Source: Cricetomys ansorgei (lineage: Eukaryota; Chordata; Mammalia; Rodentia; Nesomyidae). Taken from it: 64,000 bases of DNA. The translations under genes and the position numbers were made by a program. Below the pieces are notes generated by a model that ran no database searches, was not told the DNA's origin, and saw nothing but the letters and a program-made list of their open reading frames with translations. Shown piece by piece: positions 52,014 through 62,462 of the stretch. The stretch spans positions 1,140,001 to 1,204,000 of the forward strand of contig JAMJFZ010001805.1 in NCBI GenBank assembly GCA_026225945.1, read 5' to 3'. Numbering within the stretch: position 1 is the stretch's first letter; every line of letters begins with the position of its first letter.

Positions 52014-52200
52014 TTTTATCCCCCCCTTTTCTCAAGTATATTGATTTTAATCATGGAACAGCTGTTTTAGCTCCTGATCAATAGCATAGTCACTACCTGG
52101 AGGATTTTTAAGAAACTGATACTGTTGTTTGAGAACCATAATCTGTACTGCACCAATTTTTTCTTTAACAAAAGTTATTAATGAACCTGAGTCTATCTGG
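52014..52200 (-). pseudogene. env: duplicated env tail plus second polypurine tract
   Basis: Repeats the order seen at 51618-51770: a purine run (plus strand 'tccccccctttctca' near 52019), 'attgattttaatcatggaac', then a decayed transmembrane tail with the Gln-Gln-Tyr region. Stops are present. Confidence 0.8.
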
Positions 52201-54140
52201 CCTCAACAGGTAATGTTTTGGTGTGCCCATAGGCACTACACACGCCATGTCCCCAGTCTTAGGGAGTTTTCTTTTGACTAAAATTTCCAGCCTGTGGAAA
52301 TGGGATGTTGTAATCTCTTAGACTGCTTCCTGCTGAGAGGGGACGTCGTTCTCAAGGGCCCCAAATAGGCTGGTATTAGTCAAAAGCTGGGGGGGGGAAG
52401 GAAGTGAGGTACATCTGGTTTGCTGATCCAGCGGAGTGGATGGGCGGGGTCACATCAGCTGGACTGGTCATCAGCTCTCAGCAGGTCCAGGACTCACAGT
52501 AGTTGAAGCAGTTTGGTGCCTGGATGGTGTCTATTAGCCATTTGGTGATCTGTTGAGATGGATAAAAACTAGAGGCAGAAGTTAAAGTTTACAGAAGCTT
52601 ACATTTGGAACTTTTTAATCATTGTAATTTACATTGTAGAAAGAACAGTTAACAAGTGTTTATTAAACAGCCAATGAGAATCACCTCAGATTTGAGCCTA
52701 TTTAGGCACTTAGAAACATATGTTCTTAGGGACTTTAAAGTGGCCCATAATTTATACAACACAATCTGTTTTTTAGTCAATTAATATCTGTTTACAGAGT
52801 ACAATATCAACAAAGTATGATTTTATATATCTAGAGGAGAATGGGAGAGCCAAACAAGCCTCTAGACCTGGAATATTCCGCATAAAAATATACCAGTTTA
52901 TCAGAACATGTATTCAGAATTTCAGTGTTATAACTCTGAACCTTTAAAGTTTACATTGTTCTCTTAGCTTTCTTATACCTTTTTAACTTTTATCTCAAAT
53001 CACCTTTTCACTTTCTCAGACCTTCACAACTTACCTAGGCTTTCATATCTGCAGACTTTTACTCAAAACTTAAGTCACTTTCTTTAGACCTTTGTATTTT
53101 AAAAACCTCATAACATTCCTTTAAACTTTCTTTAATCTAACTATCTATCAAATACAGAGTTGTTATTACCGAGAGCAGTTACTTTTAGGCAAATTTTTCT
53201 AAATAAAGGAATAGTAAAAGTTGCATCAAAAACCTATTTATCTTTTAACAGGGGGCCTGTTAGGGAGACAATACTGTTTGTCTTATTCAGAAAGGGACTC
53301 TAGTAGCCTCAGAAAGAGGAACTGGTTGTCTCTTGTCTATTGCTGTTTAACTAACAGAATTACAGTTAGCCATCAATGCCGCCAGAGATCTGGGAATACT
53401 AAATTATAGCAAAAAGTATAACTCAATTAAAGTGACAGAGCCTTACCCATACCTAGACAGAAGACCCTGGACTCTCCATGTTTTCTGTGACTTCATGGGG
53501 AACAGAGGTCTCAAGGCAGTGACAGTCTTCCATTGCCAGGCCAGTCTTCAGTTGCCAGACCAGTAGGTATCTTTCTGTGGGAAAGACTCAGAGGGATCCA
53601 ACCCCACTCTGTCCATCCAAAGCAGGGTGATCTACTCTCTAGTGTCTTACTTGTCCACTGTTTAGGCAGGTCTATGGCAGGTGAGGAATTGGGCAGTTTT
53701 GCCCAGTGGTGCATTACCACAATCCAGGTGAGATTGCTCTGTCCCTGTCTGTCTTCTCTAGAGGTATTGGGGTCACTGTTAGGATCTGGGGTCTCTACTT
53801 GTAACTCTAATTAAAAGCCATAATCAACAGATCTCTGAGGGGTGAGGGCCATCTATGTTAAGTATCTTTTAGGTTGTCTGTAAGTATCTCTATGTTAACA
53901 AATCTTTGTCTATATTTTTTTCTGCTTTGCTGTACTATTTAGGTCATTGTAAACATCTTTTTAACTTAAACTGTCTCATAGCCCGGTGAATTTAAATATC
54001 TTAAAAGCTGTTTTTGGAAACATCTAGCTTTAACTTTTAGCTTTTGTGAAAAACCTAGAGTTTCCTTAAAGTAGCTTAAAACCTTTTAACTTTGTGTTTA
54101 TAATATCTCACGGTGTAATGCACATATTTTTCTTTTCAGC
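52201..54140 (-). other. class I element interior, unrecognised part
   Basis: AT-rich sequence with no frame over 70 codons and no gag, pol or env motif that I can identify. G-runs at 52390-52400. It may be a decayed or acquired non-coding interior as in VL30-like elements. Confidence 0.5.
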
Positions 54141-54149
54141 AGCATTCTG

Positions 54150-56251
54150 TCTTTTAGGCTTAAGCCAACTGTTACACTAAAGCTCAGATATCACATGGTC
54201 TCTTAATTTTAAAACTGCAGGTTTTTTACAAATAAACTTCAGTTATTTTTGTTTTGTTTTAAACACTTTACTTTTAAACTGAAATGATGACTGTCAGCAA
54301 AAGATGTATTCTTGTATAAGAATACACAGAGATACATACAGTCTTTGATATCTTATTAAACACTTCTTAAAATCTTAACTTTATAAACCTTATTTTAGCA
54401 TACAGAAACACTATATAAAATCTACCTTAAGTTAATATTTTCTTTTTAGATCTATACCAAAACACACATCTTTAAAACACAATTTAAAAGGGCCTTTCTG
54501 TTAGTCTGCCCTCCTGACCCTTTGTCTTCTCCTTAGGCTCTCCAAAGGAGTTAAGAGTACCTGCTCTGTATCGGCTCTTTACCCCTGTGTGTGTTCCTTT
54601 ACACACCGAGTATGTCATCTTGCCATCTCATGCAGACTTAAGACAGTCACAGAACTCTCCAGGAAGCCAAGCTTGGGTCAAATTCCTGTCTTTTAGCTTT
54701 ATGGGCAGCAGCAGGAAGGAGGGAACAAGGTATTTTCCCCAGGCCTACTTGCCTCTTACTTTTTTCAACCCCCAGAAACCCTCTTATCTCCCTGGCAGGG
54801 AGCCCACCACAAAGCATAGCACATGAGATGCCCTTGGGACTTGAATTAACTGAGCTGTGTCTTTTTTTTTTTGCTCCCCTGGGACAAGGTCTCTGGGTCT
54901 CCTAAGACCTCCCCTCCCAAAGGTCAAGCCAGTTGTTTTTTTCTACTGTCTTAAGAATGGGGGAGATTGAAATTCGCCTCTGTCTAACATCTCATCCGCG
55001 CATCTGTGAAGCCACCCACTCATCCTCCACACCGGGTTGTCATCTTTCTCTGCCCTTGTGGTCTCTTCCCTCCTGGCCCCGCGTTCAAGACCAGTTTTTT
55101 TTTTTTCTGGCCTGCTATGATTCTGACCATTGACTTGAACCACAAAGTGAATCTTTATCCAGGCTACTCAAATAAAAGTATAATTTCACACACAGATAGA
55201 GAAATCTTAATCAGGTCTGGAACAACAGAGGAACCTTAGGACTTTTTCGGTGATGACTTGCTGCCTTTTTACAAATTGTCTGTTAGTTGCAGAAATTATT
55301 TTAGTATTTTGGCGAGTAACAAAAGCTGCTCCAGGTCTTTCCTCTAAGTTTGCAGCAAGACTCATTTCTAAGTAAACTTGCCCCAGATCTGGCAAGCTAA
55401 CATTTAAGACAGGGATACTCAAATGAACACAAAACACATACCATTTTCATACATTGACACTGGTAATCACCAAGACAAAAATTAATACATCAGATGACAT
55501 TTAAACCCTTGAACTTGCAAGAGGTAGTAGGATCAGCTTATCAGAACTTTACAATTTGCACCCAAATAGACCTTCCAACTGTGTGCCTGCAGTACCACAA
55601 ATAAAGTTCCTCTATTGTAATGTACATCCCTTTTGTCACACCCTCCTCGGCAGTCTGCCTTCAAGGCCTGTTTGAATCAGCTCTGGTGCAGTGGCAGTTC
55701 AGCTATCTTAAAAATTCTCTCTTATTTTTAGTATAGAAAAAACCATCACATGGCCTCTCGATCTCTAAAGACTGCCAGGTTGTGTACTCAAACCTCAATT
55801 GCCTTGATTTACTTTGTTTTAATCCCATAACTCTCACACTAAAAAATTTGGCCGTCAGCACAAGGTACATTCCTGTATCTGAATGCACAGAGGCATAGCT
55901 TTGATCTCTTATTAAACATTATTCTTAAAAATCCTATCTTATTTTCAGCATAGAAGAGAAAAATCATATAAAATCCAATTTAATTTAAATATCTGAGATT
56001 TGTTGTCTCCTTGAATGGCAACATGTGGCTACCTCCATCTCCTCTTTGATCCTGGAAAAGAATGGTAGCGTCCACACAGCCATTCTGCCAGTCACATGTC
56101 CACCTTTTTCCCCAAGTAGGGAGGAAGCATATCAGCAAGTCACATGTAGTCCACATCCCAAATGGAGTCACATCCAAAATGCAGTCACACATATGTTACT
56201 CAGCTTTAATTTAATGCTCTCTTTTTAAACTTACACTAGAAAAAACATTGT

Positions 56252-56303
<52 letters not shown>

Positions 56304-56600
56304 TAGAAAACAGAGATACCTCAGAACTTCCCTGATATGACCTGAAGCCTTTTACAATTTGTCTGCATAAGCAGAAATCCAAAACAGTTCAGCCCAGTGT
56401 CCTTTTAAAAATGTCTCTCTGTAGCCATGCATGCAAATGGCCACAGAGATGACAGGGACAGTGTGCATAAACCATTCCGGAACCCTAACCAGCAGCAGAA
56501 ACTGCTCCAAGAAGTCTCTCCCCAAGCAGCAGCCTGTCCTCTAGTTTCTAGCAAGCTCTATCTCAGTGGCAGTCATTATAGGGCACCTGAATCTTTTAAA
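54150..56600 (-). repeat. diverged internal duplication in the class I interior
   Basis: Module A (54150-54430) recurs at 55735-55985: both share 'tcacatgg.ctct', 'gtcagca', 'gaatgcacagag.cat' and 'gatctcttattaaac'-like words in order. Module B (55185-55400) recurs at 56250-56590: both share 'cacagatagaaa', 'cttttacaatttgtctg', 'gcagaaat' and 'gctccaggtctttcctc'-like words. Spacing within the pairs differs, so insertions or deletions followed duplication. Confidence 0.75.
56258..56301 (+). repeat. (CA)n microsatellite
   Basis: About 22 CA units inside module B. Confidence 0.97.
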
Positions 56601-56680
56601 ACCATTAGTTTTCTTTACCCAAACCACATATATATTTTAAAATACCATTTGAGTGATTTTTACACAAGAAAGTTTGGCTG

Positions 56681-56794
56681 TTATCTCAGGAGTGGGTGCA
56701 TTCCACCCCCTCCTGCCTCAGCAAAGCCACAGGACTGTTATCTCAAGAGTGGGTGAGCTGCACCCCCTCCTGCCTCTTTTTGGTTGCTTTGCCT
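56681..56794. repeat. 57-bp tandem duplication
   Basis: 'ttatctcaggagtgggtgca' at 56681 recurs as 'ttatctcaagagtgggtgag' at 56738, each followed by CACCCCCTCCTGCCTC. Confidence 0.9.
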
Positions 56795-57099
56795 CATTAA
56801 CCCTTTCCCTCCTGTGGCTGAGAGCCCCAAACTAAGGCTGCTGAGTTGAAAATGGCAGCTCTGGCTGGGGTGGGCCCCAGAGGTCTGTTCAACACAGCCC
56901 CCCCTCCCCTGCAGCTAGCCTTCCACCCCTTGTTTCCCCAGTCTTGGCTTGCATTCCCGGCTGGCAGCACTGCCACTTACCCACAGTATATGAGAGGAGT
57001 TGCTTGGCCCACGTTGGATCTCACATGTTACACAGGAAAACAGACAAACACAAAACATATAACCATGAAACTGAGACAAACAAGAATCAGATAAGACAA

Positions 57100-57223
57100 T
57101 GGCACCACACAATTTCTCAAAGGTTTTCAGGTGTACATCAACTGACTGATAAGTCGCTCTGTCCTTGACTCCCTTGAAATGAGACATAATTGTGTCGAGA
57201 GGTCCAGGTGGAGTTTGTCCCAC
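57100..57223 (-). pseudogene. gag: gag matrix N-terminal remnant, class I element
   Basis: The minus strand encodes a Gly-Gln-Thr start like that of gammaretroviral matrix proteins (where the Gly is myristoylated), followed by a matrix-like segment including Gln-Ser-Val-Asp-Val. The codon before Gly is GTG rather than ATG at 57223-57221, so the normal start is lost. Homology fades near 57100; no capsid follows. Confidence 0.75.
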
Positions 57224-58364
57224 ATCCAAAAACAAAGTCAGTCCGAGTCTAGCCACACACACACACAGAATCATACAAAAACAGCAGTGCACCCCCCAGT
57301 GTTTCTAGAGTCAGATAAGCACTTGGCACCACTGTCCGCCCAGAGCTCTTGGCCAGAGAGTCTGTCAACGGAAAGGCCTCCACAGCCTCCAGATTCCAAG
57401 CAGATCAGGACCTCCAGGTGGGTCCTATGACCCCAGATGGGTCCTCTCACAACCCAAGATTCCTGACATGGGTCGTCATGACCCCAGACAGGAGGGTAGC
57501 TCATCAGCAGCCCTCCTACAGCTATGGTGTAACCTCAGATCAATGGTCAAGTGTCAAAGAGAGAGCGGAGTCGAAGTCGTTTGTCCCATCGTCAACAAGT
57601 CAGAAAGAACCAGTGAAAATGCAAGAACACACACACAATACGTAACAGATTATGCATACACGCCCAGGAGGGGACTTCCACAGCTCCTCACAGCAGATTG
57701 AGACCAGCCTCTAACAGGCGTCTCCAGATGGAGGAGAGGCTCCTCTCCCTCCTCCCAATGGAGAAGGATCCTCACGGACCCCTCTCTGAACAGATGGGGA
57801 AAAGTCCCCCCGGGCCTCTCCCCAGGAGCCAGATGGAGGGAAGTCCTCCCGGACTTCTCCCTGTTACCAGACTCTAGAGTGTCCTCCAGGGTCCCACAGC
57901 CTCTGGCCCAGCCAGAGATACAGATTCCAGACCCTCCTGTGGTGTTTTTCACCAACAGACAACAAGACCCAATACAGACAGTCAGGCAAACAATCAATCA
58001 CAATTAACACAAAGATTAGACACAAGGAAAAAACAGAGCACCGATATCAACCAGAATTTCCCGCGGGGCTACCTGCCCCTGGCTCAGACGGAGAGGAAAC
58101 CTCACGGTGTCCTCCCCAACTCCACTGGAGTGTCCTCCAGGGTCGGTCCTGGCTTAGACCATCCCGGTAAGCTTAAGCCGTGTGGAGGGATCCTCACGGA
58201 CCATACACACCACAGACCGTAACAGACACAGTTCTGTCACAGACACAGTTCTGGTCAGTTACTTGCTCCAAACAGACAGGCAGACAGGCAAACAGACAGA
58301 CAGACAACAGATGCTCGAGCTTACCTCTGATACCCGACTTGCGGGGTCTGGGGGAATGCGCCGT
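57224..58364 (-). other. 5' leader of the class I element
   Basis: About 1.1 kb between primer site and gag, GC-rich and full of CTCC/GGAG blocks ('ggaggagaggctcctctccc', 'cctcacggacccctctctg') that can pair extensively, as in retroviral packaging leaders. Contains (CAGA)n-like runs at 58270-58310. Confidence 0.6.
58319..58326 (-). promoter_or_regulatory. candidate major splice donor
   Basis: Minus strand AGAGGTAAGC, about 40 bases after the primer site, fits the consensus and usual position of a gammaretroviral 5' splice donor. Confidence 0.6.
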
Positions 58365-58382
58365 TTCCCGGTCAGGGAACCA
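58365..58382 (-). promoter_or_regulatory. tRNA-Glu primer-binding site
   Basis: Plus strand ttcccggtcagggaacca equals the 18 bases at the 3' end of mammalian tRNA-Glu including CCA. It is separated from the LTR end by two bases (TA). Confidence 0.92.
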
Positions 58383-58384
58383 TA

Positions 58385-59001
58385 TGTTGGACCCCACGGG
58401 CCCAAACCGGGACGCCACACCCCCACAGAGACTCACAGATGGGATATTGATGCAAATAGCAGGAAGATTTTTATTCCAGTATACTGGGACCTCTCCAACA
58501 TGCAGGATAGAAGCGGTACCCAGGGGCAGAAAGCAAGCCTTTTTATTTACTGTCCAAATGGTTGCTAGGGGGCTGTACAGTTCCTAGGCACAGACCAAGT
58601 TGGTACAAGTTGATTGGTACCCAAATTGCTTTCCCATTTTGATAGGTAGGGGCCAGTTAACCTCTAAACTGATTGACGCTAGCATATAGCAAGGTCGCGG
58701 GCTCCTAAAAAGAATACATGCTCAAGGTTCTGGGCAACTGGGTGGAGGGAACTCTTTTGCCCAAGGCCATGGGCGGTCTACGGGGGAAGGGGGAGCTCTC
58801 CAGCCCAAGGCCATCTCGTTTGTCCAAGAAAAGTTTTTTTTCTTTAACTCTGGGAACTCTCCAGGGTCACGGTGCACCTGGCTTGGGCCTATACAATTTT
58901 GGTGCTCTTAGAAGCCTGACTAAAGTTTGGCTGTTTTGGTCTCTTTTTTCTATACTAGGGACCTGAATCTTAGGCCTGGGGCGAGGGTCCCGACCCCCAC
59001 A
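58385..59001 (-). mobile_element. 5' LTR of the class I element
   Basis: 617 bp, TGTGGGGGTCGGGACC to GGGGTCCAACA on the minus strand. CCAAT-like 'ccaatcaacttg' near 58610, TATA-like AAATAAAAAGG near 58540-58548, AATAAA at 58469-58474. Its 3' two thirds match the other LTR. The first ~100 bp diverge or contain additional sequence. Confidence 0.9.
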
Positions 59002-60060
59002 GAGGCCGAAAATGCAGCATTGAATGAGACCTGAGATGGTGGGAGCCAAGGCCCCTACATGTGTTATAGAGTGCTAGTCTCTGGTGTAGCAGCTATGATT
59101 TTCATCAGAGCAGCAATGATGACCTGCAAAGGACCCTCAAGACTGGGCCTGATGGTTATTGCAGTTTGTTCACAGAAGGAGTGGGGAGAGTCACTGGACC
59201 CCCACCAGAGACTCCACTAGCTCCCTCTCTCGGCCTCCCAGCCCACTGTATGCAATCCTGTAGCCTCTTAGCCTCAGGAGGCGCTAGAGTATGTAGTATG
59301 AGGAAGGTTAGTTGAAGGGCAACACTTCATCTACACAGCTCTGGGGAAGTCATCATCCATGCTGGGTAGACTTCCTGGTGGGGCAGCTGCCATGGAGGTC
59401 ATCCACACTCCTGTAAATAACCATTCACCCGTGTTCTGGAAGTGAGCCCAATAACTCATTAGTTCCCCAAGCTGGACTTTGATGAAGTCTTACTTTGGTT
59501 TGTCATTGGTGCTCTGTAGAGAGGCATAGATTTGTCTATACCTCCCCCTAGGAAAGAGTTTGAGCACAATGTAACAGTGCAGTATGGGCAAGAAATGCCT
59601 TTGGCACACCCAGCACTGAGACACTCCAGTTATCTGTCCCTGCAGTTCAGTCTTCTTTTCACCTCTACAGCTGGATATTGAACGGAAATGAATACTTGAC
59701 ACTGGCAGGCACCGCTGGCAACACAACGATGAGTGACTATTTTCACAGGAAAATTTGCTGTTGCTGCATGTCAACATCTCCCAATGGACCACAAAATGCA
59801 AATAAGATCATCTGATGGTCCTATGCAAACAAATTTTTCTGCATTATATTTAGCATTTTGTGTTTCCTGATTTTCTGGGTAATGGCATCCATTCTTCTTA
59901 TCAATCACGGGTTATTAAAGAGGGAGAGAAGTCAACTGAGAGGACAGAGAAGAAGGGCTATGAAGTAGAAATATATGGAGATAGGGATTAGGGGGCTGAA
60001 GGTTACAAAGGGAGGGTCCCAGGGGCCTGTGCTTGAGGCTTAATCATGAAAAGTTCCCTT
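59002..60060. other. flank of the class I LTR, unassigned
   Basis: No recognised gene and no match to the gag of the class II element, which would be expected here if the class I element had simply inserted into it. A 103-codon minus frame (59490-59801) has no known domain. May be an old interspersed repeat. Confidence 0.45.
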
Positions 60061-60061
60061 C

Positions 60062-60256
60062 AGAGCCAGACAGTGGTGGCGCATGCCTTTAATCTCAGTG
60101 CTCAGGAGGCAGAGGCAGGCAAATCTCTGATTTCAAGGCCATCCTGGTCTACAGAGTAAGTTCCAGGAACAGCCAGGGCTACACAGAGAAATCCTGTCTT
60201 GAAATGAGGGGGGGGGGAAGAAGAGAGAGATGGAGAGGGAGAGGGAGAGAGAGAAA
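60062..60256 (+). mobile_element. B1 SINE with GA tail
   Basis: 'agccagacagtggtggcgca', 'gaggcagaggcaggcaaatc', 'agagaaatcctgtcttgaaa', then G-run and (GA)n at 60209-60256. Confidence 0.93.
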
Positions 60257-60369
60257 GTAAGTACTCAAGGTGAAAGACCTCCGAAGGAACTAAACAAGAC
60301 TTTAAAAGGTGCAAAGACTCTACTCTGCACATGGTCATGAATTGGAAGAATTAATATTGTGAGACTAGC

Positions 60370-61035
60370 TAGTCTATCAGAAAACAATCTATTGAATCTA
60401 TAGATTCAATGCAATCTCTATCAAAATTCTGATGACACACCTAGGAAAAATCCTAGGATTTATATAGAAACATAAAAGACACAGAACAGCCAAAGCAGTC
60501 CTGAGCAAAAAGGGCAGTGCTAGGGGAGGAACAGTACCTGACTTCAAATGACTCTGAGTACTGACAAGCACAGACCCATAGACCAACATGCTATAAAAGG
60601 GGGCCTAGAAATAAACCTGCCAAGCTACAACGCCTACCTTTTTGGTGAAAATGTTAAAAGAAAATCCAGTGGTTAAAAGCACTTGCTGCTCTTCCAGAGG
60701 TCCTGAGCTCAGAAAAGACAGCCTCTTGGACACATGGCACTTGAGGGGGCGGGAGCAATTGGGTTTCCATATGTAAATAATGAAACTAGATCCATGTCTT
60801 TTATCCAGCATGAAAATCAATTCAAAATGAATCAATAAGTTTAATGTAAAGGAAAACATAGGCATGGGCAAAAGACTCTAATAACACAGGAAATTATCCC
60901 CAGGGGACAAACGGTATTGCATGAAATTACAGTGTGTGCACAGCAAAGAAATAACAGAGTGAAGCGAATGAAAAACAAAACCTTTGCCAGCTGACCTCTG
61001 AAGGGGTTAACATTTGAATAAGAGTAAATAAAGTT
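60370..61035 (+). pseudogene. L1 ORF2 C-terminal fragment
   Basis: Sense-strand L1 ORF2 landmarks in order: 'agattcaatgcaatctctat', 'agaacagccaaagcagtcct', 'acagtacctgacttcaaatg', 'cagacccatagaccaacatg', 'acactgtgtg...cagcaaagaaat' near 60930 and 'cagagtgaagcgaatgaaaa' near 60955. The frame is broken by stops and by a short SINE insert at 60668-60712; both ends are truncated. Confidence 0.85.
60668..60712 (+). mobile_element. 45-bp B3 SINE fragment inside L1 ORF2
   Basis: 'agtggttaaaagcacttgct' and 'gctcttccagaggtcctgag' only; no SINE start or tail. Confidence 0.75.
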
Positions 61036-61249
61036 AAAGCTGAAACGCAAACGCTACAGACCACTGGGAGACATGGAGCAGCTTTACGGGCAAGACGGTA
61101 AGAGCTGGGCCAGGAAAGAAAGAGGCTTGGACAAACAAGGGAGAGAGAATATTCTAGAAAGATACTCTTCATGTGCAAGGACACAATCCTTGGTAAGCAA
61201 GGCATGTCTGAAGAAGGATGAAGCTGTGTCTTAGGCTGAGATAGCTGGA

Positions 61250-61345
61250 ACGTCCCAGTATGGTGGCACACACCTGTTACCCCAGGACGCGGCAGGCTGA
61301 GGAAGGAGGATTCAAGGCCAAGGAGGGGGACAGGACAATGAGGGG
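61250..61345 (+). mobile_element. B1/RSINE1-like SINE, diverged
   Basis: 'cagtatggtggcacacacct', 'gctgaggaaggaggattcaa'. Confidence 0.65.
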
Positions 61346-61484
61346 GGTAGGACACGCAAGAGCAAGGAGGGTGTATGGCTCTTGGGCCTGCCACAGGGAA
61401 TGTAATGGAACGTTAGGCAAGGAAGGCTGTGGAAAACTCTGGGAAGTGTCACACTAATTTACGGCGTTGTTTTACTTGAAGTCT

Positions 61485-61726
61485 TAGTTTTATGCCTGGC
61501 ACCCACGTAAATATCGTGGGAGGTATGGTGCACGCTTGTAACCCTGGTGCTGCGGACTCAGACACAGGCTGACCCGGGGCTCGCTAGCCTGCTGGTCCAA
61601 GCCAATGAGACCTTGTCTCAGAAGAGATGGATAGTTTTCCTGGGGATGACACCCAAGATTGACCTCTGACCTCCACAAGGATACATGCACATGCTCCTGC
61701 ACACACACTCACACAGAGACCGAGAA

Positions 61727-61789
<63 letters not shown>
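61485..61789 (+). mobile_element. B4-type SINE with (GA)n tail
   Basis: 'tgcctggcacccacgtaaat', 'ctggtccaagccaatgagac', 'tgacctctgacctccacaag', then a pure (GA)n at 61735-61789. Confidence 0.8.
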
Positions 61790-61790
<1 letters not shown>

Positions 61791-61809
61791 AAAGAAATCC
61801 AAGCATAGG

Positions 61810-62126
61810 TGTTGTGGAAGTTTACTTTAAGTAAACTTCTGTTTTGTGAACTTTTCAGTGTGGGGTGCCTAGGTCTTGGCATTTTGTATTGTCTGCGGGT
61901 GTTGGATTTATATGGGGGATGTTTGACTGCTCAGGACCTGCACGTGCTATCCGTAGAACACCTGAGGAGTTCTGAATTGATAAAAACAGCTGAGCTCAGA
62001 TGTTCAGGGTTCCACTGTCCATATGGCCAGGATAGCGCTCCCTCTGCTGAGGTCTGGCAGGACTGCACGTATGAAATATGCCTCTGTGACTTTCTTGGTG
62101 AGCCACCACAGCAGGATACTGCTACA
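61810..62126 (+). mobile_element. mys-like solo LTR with perfect target duplication (copy 6)
   Basis: 317 bp, TGTTGTGGAAG to GGATACTGCTACA. The 6-bp sequence catagg flanks it exactly on both sides (61804-61809 and 62127-62132). The signal is GATAAAAA instead of AATAAAAA. Confidence 0.93.
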
Positions 62127-62252
62127 CATAGGGACATGGATGATTCAGAGGGCAGGTGGTTGGTATATAGAACATATCGGACCATTCCCTCTACCCTGTG
62201 GAAGTCTGGAAATTTTTATAATGTAAATTTAAAACAAAAAAGTATCATCTTA

Positions 62253-62462
62253 CATCTGGAGAGTTGGCTCAGGGGTTAAGAGCACTGGCTGTTCTTCCTG
62301 AGGACCCAGATTGGATGCCTAGCACCCATATGGCAGCTCACAACTATCTGTAACTCCCATCCCAGTGAACCTGACCTCCACATACACCAAGGACACACAT
62401 GGTGCTCATACATTCAAGTAGGCAAAACTCATACACACAAAATCATAAAATAAATGTAACCC
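62253..62462 (+). mobile_element. B3 SINE
   Basis: 'tggagagttggctcaggggt', 'atggcagctcacaactatct', 'gtaggcaaaactcatacaca', AATAAA tail. Confidence 0.9.

Larger units (their letters stand above)
51052..59001 (-). mobile_element. class I (gammaretrovirus-like) endogenous retrovirus, deleted and rearranged
   Basis: Minus-strand element bounded by two related LTRs (59001-58385 and 51617-51052). It has a tRNA-Glu primer site, a splice donor, a gag start remnant, an env tail and a polypurine tract. The 5.5-kb interior between gag and env has no recognisable capsid, protease or polymerase and carries large internal duplications. The flanks differ (plus strand gagg after 59001, ttac before 51052), so no target duplication frames it. 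Confidence 0.88.

Noticed and set aside
58365..58382. Possible tRNA-Glu gene
   Set aside because: Only the last 18 bases of tRNA-Glu are present, next to an LTR end. It is a primer-binding site, not a gene.
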